From: DATAOG01 sp963757395
Lineage (GTDB): Bacteria; Pseudomonadota; Alphaproteobacteria; Geminicoccales; Geminicoccaceae
DNA length: 64,000 bases
Reading direction: 5' to 3'
NCBI GenBank assembly: GCA_963757395.1
Contig: CAVWRK010000011.1
Span: 403,573-467,572, forward strand
The notes beneath the pieces were generated by a model. That model was not told the DNA's origin. It saw only the letters and a program-made list of their open reading frames with translations, and did not search any database. This document shows positions 33,459 to 42,951 of the stretch, piece by piece. The number at the start of each line of letters is the position of its first letter. The stretch's first letter is position 1. Position numbers and translations under genes: made by a program.

Positions 33459-34062
33459 AACGGTCGCGATGCCGGCTACGATCTGGGCAGGCCGCGGTCT
33501 AGGGGCAGCACATGGTCAAGAAGGTCCAGGAGTTGACGGACCCCGGTGGCGATCTTGTTCGGATCCGGTATTGGTATCAAACGCGAAGCCTCGTTAGTGC
33601 TGGCTCGGCATGAGCCGGCTCTTGCTTGGCACAAGCCTACCCGTTTTGGGCCCGGTTTGGCAACCCCAAGGAGTGGGCAAGAAGTCGGTGACGCGCCGCG
33701 GTTGCAAAGCTACCAAGCTGGAGGCTGATCGGTTGGCCTCCTGCGTGATGCACGAGGCTCGGGTGCCCGCCGCCGCGCGCTATGTCGAACGCAAACAGAC
33801 AGTGCGCTCGGCTCTGCGCCGTGCCCGCGGGGGGTCTCCGTCCACGCGATCAGCCGTCTTGGCTTGTTTTATCTCAAACGGCCTACCCTATTCGGGCTGC
33901 CTTCGCTCGAGCTAGGGTCGCGGATGCCGGTCTCCAAGCACGTTCGGATCGGAAAGCGATCGAGCTTGTCGCGCGAAGAGCGCGTGGCCTCTTGATCGAG
34001 CGCGGATGGCGGTCGATGCTCCATGCGCGGAATCGAGAGCAGGCGATGACCATGGAGCGGGC
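33459..34062. other. Intergenic remainder of the inserted segment
   Basis: About 600 bp with intermediate base composition. Short open frames occur on both strands but none has recognisable features. The junction between acquired DNA and the resident ABC-transporter operon must lie in or near this stretch, but I see no attachment site or matching repeat that marks it. Confidence 0.45.
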
Positions 34063-35138
34063 GTGACCGCGGCGTACAGGCCGGTCGACAAGGGACAGCG
34101 ACGGGCGAGGTCAAGCTCGCCTGCGAGGGCGTCTGGAAGCTGTTCGGGCCCGAGCCCGAGCGCTTCCTCGCGGCGCACGACCACCGGCCGACGTCCGCCG
34201 AGCTCGCCGCGGCCGGGCTGATCGGCGCGGTCCAGGACGTCTCGCTCGCGATCGAGGCCGGCGAGATCTTCGTCATCATGGGGCTCTCGGGCTCCGGCAA
34301 GTCGACGCTGGTGCGCTGCATGTCGCGCCTGGTCGAGCCCTCTGCCGGCCGCATCCTGTTCGAGGGCCAGAACCTGCTCGAGGCCTCCGAGCGCCAGCTG
34401 ATCGAGCTCCGCCGCCACAAGATGGGCATGGTGTTCCAGCACTTCGCGCTCCTGCCGCACCTGACCGTGCTCGGCAACGTCGCCTTCCCGCTCGAGGTCC
34501 AGGGCCAGGACCGCGCCAGGCGCGAGGCCCGCGCGCGCGAGATGATCGAGCTGGTCGGCCTCAAGGGCCGCGAGCTCTACTATCCGCGCGAGCTCTCGGG
34601 CGGCCAGCAGCAGCGGGTCGGGATCGCGCGCTCGCTCGCGGTCGAGCCCGAGATCTGGTTGCTCGACGAGCCGTTCTCGGCGCTCGATCCCTTGATCCGG
34701 CGCGAGATGCAGGACGAGTTCCTGCGCCTGCAGAGCGTGCTCAAGAAGACCATCGCCTTCATCACCCACGACTTCGACGAGGCGATCCGGCTCGCCGACC
34801 GGATCGCGATCATGCAGGATGGCCGGGTCATCCAGACCGGCACGCCCGAGGCGCTGGTGACCCGGCCGGCGACCGACTACGTCGCCGAGTTCACCAAGGA
34901 GGTGCCGCGCGCCAAGGTCCTCTCGGCGCGCGCGGTGATGACCCCGGTCGCCGCAGCCGACGGCTTCGCCGGCGAGGTCGCGGCCGACGCCAAGATCCAG
35001 ACGATCGCGCGCCAGGTGATCGACGCCGGACGGCCGTTCGGGGTGACCGACCGCTCCGGCCAGATCATCGGCCAGATCGGCCGCGCGGCCGTGCTCGCCG
35101 TGCTGGTCGGCGACCAGCCCGAGCCCGGACATGGCTAG
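34063..35138 (+). CDS. Glycine betaine/proline ABC transporter ATP-binding protein (frameshift near start)
   Basis: The energy-coupling subunit of an osmoprotectant importer. It reads VKLACEGVWKLFGPEPERF at the N-terminus, Walker A MGLSGSGKSTLVRC, Q-loop MVFQHFALLP, signature ELSGGQQQRVGIARSL, Walker B IWLLDEPFSALDPL and the switch His in FITHDFDEA. The C-terminal extension (from about residue 270) is CBS-like, as in ProV/OpuAA. GTG at 34063 (VTAAYRPVDKG) with GGAG upstream is the likely start; a one-base shift near 34093 separates it from the body. The stop overlaps the permease start by eight bases. Its binding protein is the OpuAC gene across the inserted IS and TPR genes. Confidence 0.9.
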
Positions 35139-37150
35139 ATCGGAGCTGCTCGCCACCCGGGAGATCGCGGTCCCGGCGGCGCCGATCCGGCGCGCGGCCT
35201 GGCTGCCCTGGGCGGTCCTGCTGGTCCTGACGCTCGGCCTTTATCTGGCCGCCGATCTCGTGCCTTGGGCGTTCACCTATCCGCGCGCGTGGGTCGTGCC
35301 GCTCAAGATCTGGATCAACGGCCTGATGCACTGGCTGCGCGACCAGGCGACCTTTGGCCTGTTCACCTTCGAGCAGCTGACCCGCGCCATCGCCTGGCTG
35401 CTGCGGCAGCCCTTCGACCTCGCGCTCGACCTGTTCTCGACCGGCTTCCAGAAGGGCATCGGCCAGGACGCGACCCTGATCTGGCCGCGGCTGCCCTGGG
35501 TCGCGCTGATCGGCATCCTGGCGCTGATGGCGCGCTACGCCAAGGGCCGCGGCCTCGCCGTCCTGGTGGTGCTCTGCTTCCTCTATCTCGCCGTGTTCGG
35601 CCAGTGGGAGAGCGCCATGGTGACGCTCGCCTCGATCGTGATCGCGGTCCCGCTCGGCGTGCTCGCCGGCCTGTTCGTCGGCATCGCCGCCTACCGCCAT
35701 CCCGCCTTCGAGCGCGCGGTCACGCCCGTCCTCGATCTGATGCAGACCGTGCCGATCTTCGCCTATCTGGTGCCGATCCTCTGGTTCTTCGGCTTCAGCC
35801 CGGTCGCGGCGATCATCGCGACCATCATCTACGCGACCCCGCCCATGGTCCGGAACGCGGTCCTGGCGCTCCAGCGGGTGCCGGCCGAGGTCAAGGATTT
35901 CGGCCAGATGGCCGGCTGCACCCGGCGCCAGATGATGTGGCGGGTGCTGATCCCGTCGGCCCGGCCCTGGCTGATGATCGGCGTCAACCAGGTGATCATG
36001 CTGTCCCTCAACATGGTGATCATCGCCTCGATGATCGGCGCGGGCGGCCTCGGGTTCGACGTGCTGGCGGCGCTCCGCCGGCTCGACTTCGGCGCCGGGC
36101 TCGAGGCCGCGATCGCGATCACGCTGCTCGCGATCGCCCTCGATCGCCTGTCGCAGGCCTTCGCGAGCCGCCCGCCGCCGGTGCACGCCGAGGCCGAGCC
36201 GAGCTTCCTCAGGCGCCACCCCTACCTGCTCGCAGCGCTCGCCCTGCTCGCGGCCAGCTGGCTGATCGGCGTCGTCGTGCCGGCGGTCCAGACCTGGCCC
36301 GAAGCCTGGCAGATCACCACCGGCGACGCCGTCAACCGCGGCATGGAGTGGATCAACATCCACTTCTTCGACACGATCGAGGCGGTCAAGTCCTGGCTCC
36401 TGATCAACCTGATGGTGCCGCTCAAGCGGCTGCTGCTGAGCCTGCCCTGGATCGCCGTGGTCGCCGCCGCGGGGCTCGCCGGCTGGCAGCAGGGCGGCTG
36501 GCGCCTGGCGCGCCTGACCGCCGGCTTCGCGCTGTTCATCGCGCTCACCGGCAACTGGGCGAAGGCGATGGAGACGGTCTATCTCTGCGGCCTGTCGGTG
36601 CTGATCGCCTGCGCCATCGGCATGCCGATCGGCGTCTTCGCAGCCCGCCGCGAGCGCGCCCATCGGATCGTCGCAGGCGATCGTCGACACGCTCCAGACC
36701 CTGCCCGCCTTCGCCTATCTGATCCCGGCGGTGATGCTGTTCCGGGTCGGCGACTTCGCCGCCATGCTGGCGGTGATCGCCTATGCGATCGTGCCGGCGA
36801 TCCGCTACACCGACCACGGCATCCGCCAGATCGACCCCGCGCTGATCGAGGCCGCGACCGCGGCCGGCTGCACCCGCGGCCAGCTCCTGCGCAAGGTCCA
36901 GCTGCCGCTCGCCCTGCCGGAGATCATGCTCGGGCTCAACCAGACCATCATGCTGGCGCTCTCGATGCTGGTGATCACGGCCCTGGTCGGAACCCGCGAC
37001 CTCGGCCAGGAGGTCTACATCGCGCTCGCCAAGGCGGACGTCGGCCGCGGCCTGGTCGCGGGCGTCTGCGTCGCCTGCCTCGCCATGACCGCCGATCGCC
37101 TGATCGCCCCATGGGCCAACGCCCGCAAGCGCCGGCTCGGCCTGGCATGA
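35131..37150 (+). CDS. Glycine betaine/proline ABC transporter permease, tandem double-domain (one frameshift)
   Basis: An inner-membrane permease of about 673 residues, roughly twice the length of ProW-type subunits. Two complete transport domains lie in tandem. The first has the coupling helix VKDFGQMAGCTRRQMMWRVL and NMVIIASMIGAGGLG. The second has EAATAAGCTRGQLLRKVQLP and LSMLVITALVGTRDLGQE. They are joined by extra membrane segments. The frame shifts by one base near 36675 (after ARRERAHRIV), beyond which DTLQTLPAFAYLIP resumes. The stop overlaps the start of the phosphotransferase gene as ATGA. A fused dimer would let one chain supply both halves of the channel. Confidence 0.88.
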
Positions 37151-38022
37151 GCACCGAGGCGCTGCGCAAGGCCGCAACCCTCGCCTGCTGGACCGGCAAG
37201 GTCGAGCCGGCGCCGCTCGGCGGCGGCATCAGCAACCACAACTTCCGGGTCGAGGCCGGCGGCAAAAAATTCATGGTCCGGATCGGCGAGGACATCGAGG
37301 TCCACAACGTGCTTCGCCGGTTCGAGCTCGCGGCCTCGCGCGCCGCCGAGGCCGCCGGCATCTCGCCCGCCGTGGTCTACGCCGAGCCCGGTGCCATCGT
37401 CTTCCGCTTCATCGAAGGCCGCACGCTGACGCCAGCCGACGTGCGCGCGCCGGCGATGCTCGAGCGCATCCTGCCGCTGATCCGACGGTGCCAGAGCGAG
37501 ATCCCGAAGCACTTCCGCGGCCCGGCGCCGTTTTTCTGGGTCTTTCAGGTGATCCGCGACTACGCGCTCCGCCTGCGCGAGGACGGCTCGCGCATGGTCC
37601 CGGAGCTGCCCCGCCTGCTCGCCGCCTCGGAAAAACTCGAAAAAGAGGTGGGAAAAATCGAGCTGGTGTTCGGCCACAACGACCTGCTGGCCGCCAACCT
37701 GATCGACGACGGCCAGCGCCTGTGGCTGCTCGACTGGGAATACGGCGCCTTCAACAGCCCGCTTTTCGATCTCGGCGGCCTCGCCTCCAACAACGAGCTT
37801 GTTTCCGAACAAGAGAATTGGCTGCTCGAGGCCTACTACGGCGTGCCGGTCACTGAGGACCTCCGCCGCCGCTACGCCGCCATGAAATGCGCCTCGCTGC
37901 TGCGCGAGGCGATGTGGAGCATGGTCTCCGAGCTTCACCTTACGGTCGACTTCGACTATCAGGCCTACACGGCGGAAAACCTCCGCCGCTTCGAGCAGGC
38001 GTACGCTGCGATTGCCGGCTGA
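37147..38022 (+). CDS. Choline/ethanolamine kinase-like phosphotransferase
   Basis: A 291-residue aminoglycoside-phosphotransferase-fold kinase. The N lobe includes APLGGGISNHNFRVE and KKFMVRIG (ATP-binding Lys). The catalytic loop is VFGHNDLLAANL and the metal-binding segment LWLLDWEYGAFN, matching the choline-kinase HNDxxxxN / DWE pattern. It is translationally coupled to the permease, which supports a quaternary-amine substrate such as choline. The physiological product, such as phosphocholine, is an inference. The frame is intact. Confidence 0.85.
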   Translation: MSTEALRKAATLACWTGKVEPAPLGGGISNHNFRVEAGGKKFMVRIGEDIEVHNVLRRFELAASRAAEAAGISPAVVYAEPGAIVFRFIEGRTLTPADVRAPAMLERILPLIRRCQSEIPKHFRGPAPFFWVFQVIRDYALRLREDGSRMVPELPRLLAASEKLEKEVGKIELVFGHNDLLAANLIDDGQRLWLLDWEYGAFNSPLFDLGGLASNNELVSEQENWLLEAYYGVPVTEDLRRRYAAMKCASLLREAMWSMVSELHLTVDFDYQAYTAENLRRFEQAYAAIAG

Positions 38023-38045
38023 GCCGGGGTGCTTGTCTTCACGCT

Positions 38046-38077
38046 CCTCCTTAGCTAAGTGAGGCTAGCTAAGGAGG
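38046..38077. promoter_or_regulatory. 12-bp palindromic operator covering the toxin-antitoxin ribosome-binding site
   Basis: CCTCCTTAGCTA (38046-38057) and TAGCTAAGGAGG (38066-38077) are perfect inverted repeats with an 8-nt spacer, ending just before the ATG at 38085. TAGCTAAG also recurs as a direct repeat. Phd-type antitoxins repress their own operons at such sites. As RNA the repeat would also bury the Shine-Dalgarno sequence AAGGAGG. Confidence 0.65.
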
Positions 38078-38084
38078 GGATGAC

Positions 38085-38324
38085 ATGACCACCGTGACCA
38101 TCCATGCCGCCAAGACCCAGCTCTCCAAGCTGATCGAGCGCGCCGAGGCCGGCGAGGAGGTGATCATCGCGCGCGGCAAGACCCCGGTCATCCGCCTCGT
38201 GCCGATCGCGCCCGCGCCCAAGCGTCAGTTCGGCGCGATGAAGGGCAAGGTCTGGGTGGGACCGGAGTTCTTCGAACCGCTGCCGGAAGAGGAGCTGCGC
38301 CTCTGGGAAGGCGAAGATGAATGA
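38085..38324 (+). CDS. Phd/YefM family antitoxin (type II)
   Basis: A 79-residue antitoxin. The N-terminal DNA-binding fold shows MTTVTIHAAKTQLSKLIERA and the conserved GEEVIIARGKTPVIRLVPI; the C-terminal, acidic, Trp-containing tail (EEELRLWEGEDE) is expected to wrap the toxin. ATGA overlap with the PIN toxin gene is typical of such pairs. It probably binds the palindrome immediately upstream to autoregulate the operon. Confidence 0.9.
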   Translation: MTTVTIHAAKTQLSKLIERAEAGEEVIIARGKTPVIRLVPIAPAPKRQFGAMKGKVWVGPEFFEPLPEEELRLWEGEDE

Positions 38325-38707
38325 GGGGACTCCTCGACACGCACGCGTTCCTGTGGTGGCTCGCCGGTGACCGCTCGCTGTCGGACCCGGCGCGCGACCT
38401 GATCACGGACCGGGCCAGCACGATCTTCGTCAGCGCCGCAACCGCCTGGGAGGTCGCGACCAAGCATCGGCTCGGCAAGCTGCCCGGCGCGGCGGCGATC
38501 GCGCCGGACATCGAGGGTGCCGTCCGGCGCCAGGGCTTCGAGCCCCTCTCGGTCACGATGCGCCACGGCCAGCGGGCCGGCGCGCTGCCGGGCCACCATC
38601 GCGATCCGTTCGACCGCATGCTGATCGCCCAGGCGATCCTCGAGGACTGCGCCCTGGTCTCCAACGACGTCCTGTTCGACCGGTACGGGGTCGTTCGCCT
38701 GTGGTGA
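38321..38707 (+). CDS. PIN-domain ribonuclease toxin (VapC-like)
   Basis: A 128-residue PIN nuclease. Acidic Mg2+-binding residues are visible: Asp6 in LLDTHAFLWW, Glu44 in TAWEVATK, and Asp94 and Asp97 in HHRDPFDRM, followed by VSNDVLFDRYG. Family members cleave tRNA, rRNA or mRNA and are held inactive by the antitoxin. The stop overlaps the GTG start of the following flavoprotein gene, so the pair is embedded in a metabolic operon. The RNA target is unknown. Confidence 0.9.
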   Translation: MRGLLDTHAFLWWLAGDRSLSDPARDLITDRASTIFVSAATAWEVATKHRLGKLPGAAAIAPDIEGAVRRQGFEPLSVTMRHGQRAGALPGHHRDPFDRMLIAQAILEDCALVSNDVLFDRYGVVRLW

Positions 38708-41152
38708 CCACCCTCCCCTCGCACGCCCGCGCGGTGATCGTCGGCGGCGGCATCATGGGCTGCTCGCTCGCCTACCACCTGGCGAGGCTCGGCTGGCGGG
38801 AGGTCGTGCTGCTCGAGCGCAAGCGCCTGACCTCGGGCTCGACCTGGCACGCGGCGGGCCTGGTCGGCCAGCTCCGGACCAATGCCAACATCACCCGGCT
38901 GCTGACGCACTCGGTCGAGCTGTACGACCGCCTCGAGGCCGAGACCGGCCAGGCGAGCGGCTGGAAGATGAACGGCGGCCTCAGGCTCGCCTGCAGCGCC
39001 GATCGGATGATCGAGATCAAGCGCCAGGCTACGACCGCGCGCAGCTTCGGCCTCGAGATGCACCTCCTGTCGCCGGCCGAGGCGAAGGACCTCTGGCCGC
39101 TGATGGACACATCCGACCTGGTCGGCGCCGCCTGGCTGCCGACCGACGGCCAGGCCAATCCCTCCGACATCGCCCAGGCGCTGGCCAAGGGCGCCCGCCA
39201 GGGCGGCGTCCGGATCGTCGAGGACTGCGCGGTCACCGGCTTTCGCACCGGCGACGGCCGGGTCACGGGCGTCGTCACCGACCAGGGTGAGATCGTCTGC
39301 GACACCGTCGCCTTGTGCGCCGGCCTTTGGTCGAACGTGCTCGGCCGGCTCGCCGGCGTGCGCGTGCCGCTCTGCCCGGTCCAGCACCAGTATCTGATCA
39401 CCGAGCGGATCGAGGGCGTCACGCCCGGTCTGCCGACGCTCCGCGATCCCGACCGGCTCATCTACTTCAAGGAGGAGGTCGGCGGCCTGGTCATGGGCGG
39501 CTACGAGCCGGATCCCAAGCCCTGGGCCCCCGACGGCATCCCCGAAGGCTTCCACTTCACCTTGCTCGATCCCGACTGGGACCACTTCGAACAGCTGATG
39601 GGCCCGGCGCTTTTCCGGGTTCCGGCGCTCGAGCGAGCGGGCATCAAGCAGCTGATCAACGGCCCGGAAAGCTTCACGCCCGATGGCAACTTCATCCTCG
39701 GCGAGGCGCCCGAGCTCCGGGGCTTCTACGTCGGGGCCGGCTTCAACGCGTTCGGGATCGCGGCCGGCGGCGGAAGCCGGCAAGGCGCTCGCCGAGTGGA
39801 TCGCGGCCGGCGAGCCGCCGATGGACCTCTGGCCGGTCGACATCCGCCGCTTCGGCAGCCCGCACGGCGACGACGGCTTGGTCCGCGCGCGCACCCTCGA
39901 GCTCTACGGCAAGCACTACACGCTCGCCTGGCCGGGCGAGGAGCACCGCAGTGGCCGCCCGCTCCGCCGCTCGCCGCTCTATGACCGGCTGCAAGCCGCC
40001 GGCGCCGTCTTCGGGGAGAAGAACGGCTTCGAGCGCGCCAACTGGTTTGCCCGCCCAGGGCTCGACGAGCCGCGCGACATCTATAGCTTCGGCCGGCCCA
40101 ACTGGTTCGAGGCGGTCGGCCTGGAGCACCAGGCCTGCCGCGAGCGGGTCGCCCTGTTCGATGCCAGCTCGTTCGCCAAATTCCTGCTCGTCGGCCGCGA
40201 CGCCGAGCGCGCGCTCGCCTGGATCTGCGCCAACGATGTGTCTCAGTCGCCGGGCCGCGTCGTCTATACCCAGATGCTGAACGGACGTGGCGGCATCGAA
40301 TGCGACCTCACGGTCACGCGCCTTGCCGACGACGCCTACTACATCGTGACCGGCACCGGCTTTGCGACCCACGACTTCAGCTGGATCGAGCGCCACATCC
40401 CGGACGGCGCCGACGCGCGCCTGCTGGACGTGACCTCGGCCTTCGCCGTGCTGCCGCTGATGGGCCCGCGCGCCCGCGATCTGCTGCAGCAGGTCACGGA
40501 GGATGATGTCTCCAACGACGGCCTTCCGTTCGGCAATGTTCGGAAAATCCGGATCGCGGGTGCGCCGGTGCGGGCGCTGCGCGTGACCTACGTCGGCGAG
40601 CTCGGATGGGAGCTGCACGTGCCGAGCGAGTACGCGCAGACGGTCTTCGACGCCCTGACCCTCGCGGGCCAGCCGCTCGGCCTCGCGCTCGCCGGCTATC
40701 GGGCGATCGAATCCCTTCGTCTGGAAAAAGGCTATCGCGCCTGGGGCGCCGACATCGGGCCCGACCACACGCCGCTCGAGGCGGGCCTCGGCTTTGCCGT
40801 CAAGCTCGCGAGCGGGCAGCCGTTCCTCGGCCGCGACGCGCTGTCGCGCCAGCGCCAGGAGGGCCTGAAAAAGCGGCTCGCCGGCTTCACCGTCGACCAG
40901 CCGGGGGTGGTCCTGCTCGGCCGCGAGACCATCTATCGCGATGGCGTGCGGGTCGGCTGGCTGACCTCGGGCGGCTTCGGCTATACGGTCGGCCAGGCGA
41001 TCGGCTACGGCTACGTCCGCGATCCCGCGGGCGTCGATACCGAGTGGCTCCGGTCCGGTCGCTACGAGCTCGAGGTCGCGACCGAACGCGTGCCGGCGAC
41101 GCTGCATCTCAGGCCGCTCTACGACCCCCTGATGGCGCGGGTGAAGACCTGA
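38701..41152 (+). CDS. Dimethylglycine/sarcosine dehydrogenase-like flavoprotein with GcvT domain (one frameshift)
   Basis: A two-domain demethylase of about 817 residues. The N-terminal FAD/DAO domain has AVIVGGGIMGCSLAYHLARL, the flavin-attachment-like SGSTWHAAGLVGQLRTNANI and PESFTPDGNFILGEAPELRG. A one-base shift near 39770, just after FGIAAGGG, moves to AGKALAEWIAAGEPPMDLW. The C-terminal aminomethyltransferase (GCV_T) domain contains YTQMLNGRGGIECDLTVTRL, SAFAVLPLMGPRARDLL and ESLRLEKGYRAWGADI. Such enzymes oxidise an N-methylglycine and pass formaldehyde to tetrahydrofolate. It lies in the region of the betaine-type transporter, consistent with betaine to dimethylglycine to sarcosine breakdown, but the exact substrate is not proven. 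The start is GTG, overlapping the toxin gene. Confidence 0.88.
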
Positions 41153-41179
41153 CTACCCACTTTCGGACGACGAGACGCC

Positions 41180-42232
41180 ATGACCTTGCGACTGATCCAG
41201 CTCGGCCTCGGCGGCTGGGGCCGCAACTGGGTGCAGGAGGTGACCCGGGGGACACCCGGCATCGAGCCGGTCGCCTGGGTCGAGATCGACTCGGCCGCAC
41301 GGGCGCAGGCGATCCAGGAGCTGGAGCTGCCGCCGGCCCGTGTCTTCGCGACGCTGGAAGAGGCGCAGGCCGCCGTGCCGGCCGATGCGGCGCTGGTCGT
41401 CGTGCCGCTCGCGGCACACGCCGCGGTCGCGCGCCAGGTGCTCGAGGCGGGCCTCCACGCGCTGGTCGAGAAGCCGTTCACCGAGACGCTCGCGCAAGCG
41501 CGGCGTCTGGTCGATCTCGCCCACGCCCGTGGCCGCGTGCTGATGGTCAACCAGAACTACCGCTGGTTCCCGGCCCCGGAGCTCGCCCGCAGGCTGCTCG
41601 CCGAGCACGCGATCGGCCAGCCGGTCGCCTGCTACCTCGACTTCCACTTCGACTACGGCACCGGCTATCGCTATTTTTTCCTGGAAGAGCCGCTCTTGAG
41701 CGACATGGCGATCCACCACTTCGACACGCTCCGCTACGTACTGGACGACGAGCCCACGCTGGTCAGCTGCCAGAGCTGGAGCGAGCCCGGCGCCCCCTTC
41801 AAGGGTCGGCCGGCGGCGATCGCCACGATCCGCCTCGCCAAAGGCACGCTGGTCAGCTACCGCGGCAGCTGGATCTCGCGCGGGCCCGCGACGCCCTATG
41901 GCGGCCACTGGCGGCTCGATGGCACGACCGGCACGATCGAGTTCACGTTCCGCGGCGCCTTCGAGCAGCGCGAGAAGCTCGACCGCCTGATTCTTCACAA
42001 GTCCGGTCGCCGGCCGGAAACGGCGAAGCTCCCCGAAATGCCCCGGAAGGACCGGGCCGGCGCGCTCGCGGCCTTCGCCCGCTGGATCGAGAGCGGCAAG
42101 GCGCCTCCGGCGCTCAGCAGCGCCGCTGACAACCTCAAGAGCCTCGCCCTGATGTTCGCCGCGATCCGCTCGGCGAAGGAGGACGGCCGGCCGGTCGCGA
42201 TCGCAGACATGCTCGAGGAGGCAAAGCCATGA
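41180..42232 (+). CDS. Gfo/Idh/MocA family oxidoreductase
   Basis: A 350-residue NAD(P)-dependent dehydrogenase. The N-terminal Rossmann domain starts RLIQLGLGGWGRNWVQEV. The cofactor-proximal HALVEKPFTETLAQA contains the EKP motif with its catalytic lysine. The second domain has the His in SDMAIHHFDTLRYVL. The substrate in this family is usually a sugar, inositol or derivative. It is co-directional with the flavoprotein (27 bp gap) and overlaps the ThuA gene as ATGA. Gfo/Idh/MocA plus ThuA is a frequent pairing in sugar-type catabolic operons. Intact frame. Confidence 0.9.
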   Translation: MTLRLIQLGLGGWGRNWVQEVTRGTPGIEPVAWVEIDSAARAQAIQELELPPARVFATLEEAQAAVPADAALVVVPLAAHAAVARQVLEAGLHALVEKPFTETLAQARRLVDLAHARGRVLMVNQNYRWFPAPELARRLLAEHAIGQPVACYLDFHFDYGTGYRYFFLEEPLLSDMAIHHFDTLRYVLDDEPTLVSCQSWSEPGAPFKGRPAAIATIRLAKGTLVSYRGSWISRGPATPYGGHWRLDGTTGTIEFTFRGAFEQREKLDRLILHKSGRRPETAKLPEMPRKDRAGALAAFARWIESGKAPPALSSAADNLKSLALMFAAIRSAKEDGRPVAIADMLEEAKP

Positions 42233-42903
42233 CCGGCCTTCGGATCACGGTCTGGAACGAGTTCCGCCACGAGCGCTCGAACCCCGCGGTCGGCCGGATC
42301 TATCCCGACGGTATCCACGAAGCGCTGGCGGGGCCGCTACGCGAGGCCGGCCATGTCGTGCGGACGGCGACGCTGGACGAGCCCGAACACGGTCTCGGCG
42401 GCGCCGTGCTCGAAGAAACCGACGTGCTGCTCTGGTGGGGCCATCAGGCGCACGCCGAGGTCCAGGACGCCGTCGTCGACCGGGTCCAGGCGCGCGTCCT
42501 TCAGGGCATGGGCCTGATCGCACTGCACTCCGCCCATTTCTCCAAGATCTTCAAGCGCCTGATGGGCACCAGCTGCGATCTCAAGTGGCGGGTCGCGGAC
42601 GAGCGCGAGCGGCTCTGGGTGGTCGCCCCCGGCCATCCGATCGCCGCCGGCCTGCCGGAGCGGATCGAGCTCGAGCCCGAGGAGATGTACGGCGAGCATT
42701 TCGACATCCCGCCGCCCGACGAGCTGGTTTTCCTGAGCTGGTTCCAGGGCGGCGAAGTGTTCCGGAGCGGCTGCTGCTTCCACCGCGGCGCCGGCCGTGT
42801 TTTCTATTTTCGGCCCGGGCACGAGACCTACCCGACCTACCACCAGCCGCTGGTTCAGCAGGTGATCGCGAACGCGGTCCGCTGGGCGGGCGCCCGGTCG
42901 AGA
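42229..42903 (+). CDS. ThuA domain-containing protein (3' end uncertain)
   Basis: A trehalose-utilisation-type (ThuA) protein with a glutamine-amidotransferase-like fold: RITVWNEFRHERSNPAVGRI, EETDVLLWWGHQAHAEV, MGLIALHSAHFSKIFKRLMG and the C-terminal GRVFYFRPGHETYPTYHQ. After VIANAVRWAGA the sequence loses similarity and the frame stays open to 43137, antisense to the next gene. I therefore think the true stop was lost to an indel close to 42890, and I end the call before the terminator hairpin. ThuA proteins usually act with Gfo/Idh/MocA enzymes in ketosugar handling; the overlap with that gene upstream agrees. Confidence 0.8.
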
Positions 42904-42926
42904 CGGCCGCGCCCCAGGCGCGGCCG
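42904..42926. terminator. Hairpin between convergent genes (bidirectional terminator candidate)
   Basis: CGGCCGCGC (42904-42912) and GCGCGGCCG (42918-42926) form a 9-bp perfect stem with a 5-nt loop between the converging ThuA and DUF3303 genes. There is no clear T-run on either side, so position is the main argument. Confidence 0.45.
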
Positions 42927-42951
42927 CTCCGAGCCCCTGGAGCCGATCGGC

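Noticed and set aside
33546..34066. Short rightward open frames between the TPR gene and the betaine ATPase
   Set aside because: No recognisable domains, no good ribosome-binding site and composition-driven sequence; treated as intergenic.
35131..38022. A single 963-residue permease-kinase fusion protein
   Set aside because: The fused reading arises because a one-base shift near 36675 moves the permease frame onto the kinase frame; the true permease C-terminus is in another frame and ends with an ATGA overlap at 37147-37150.
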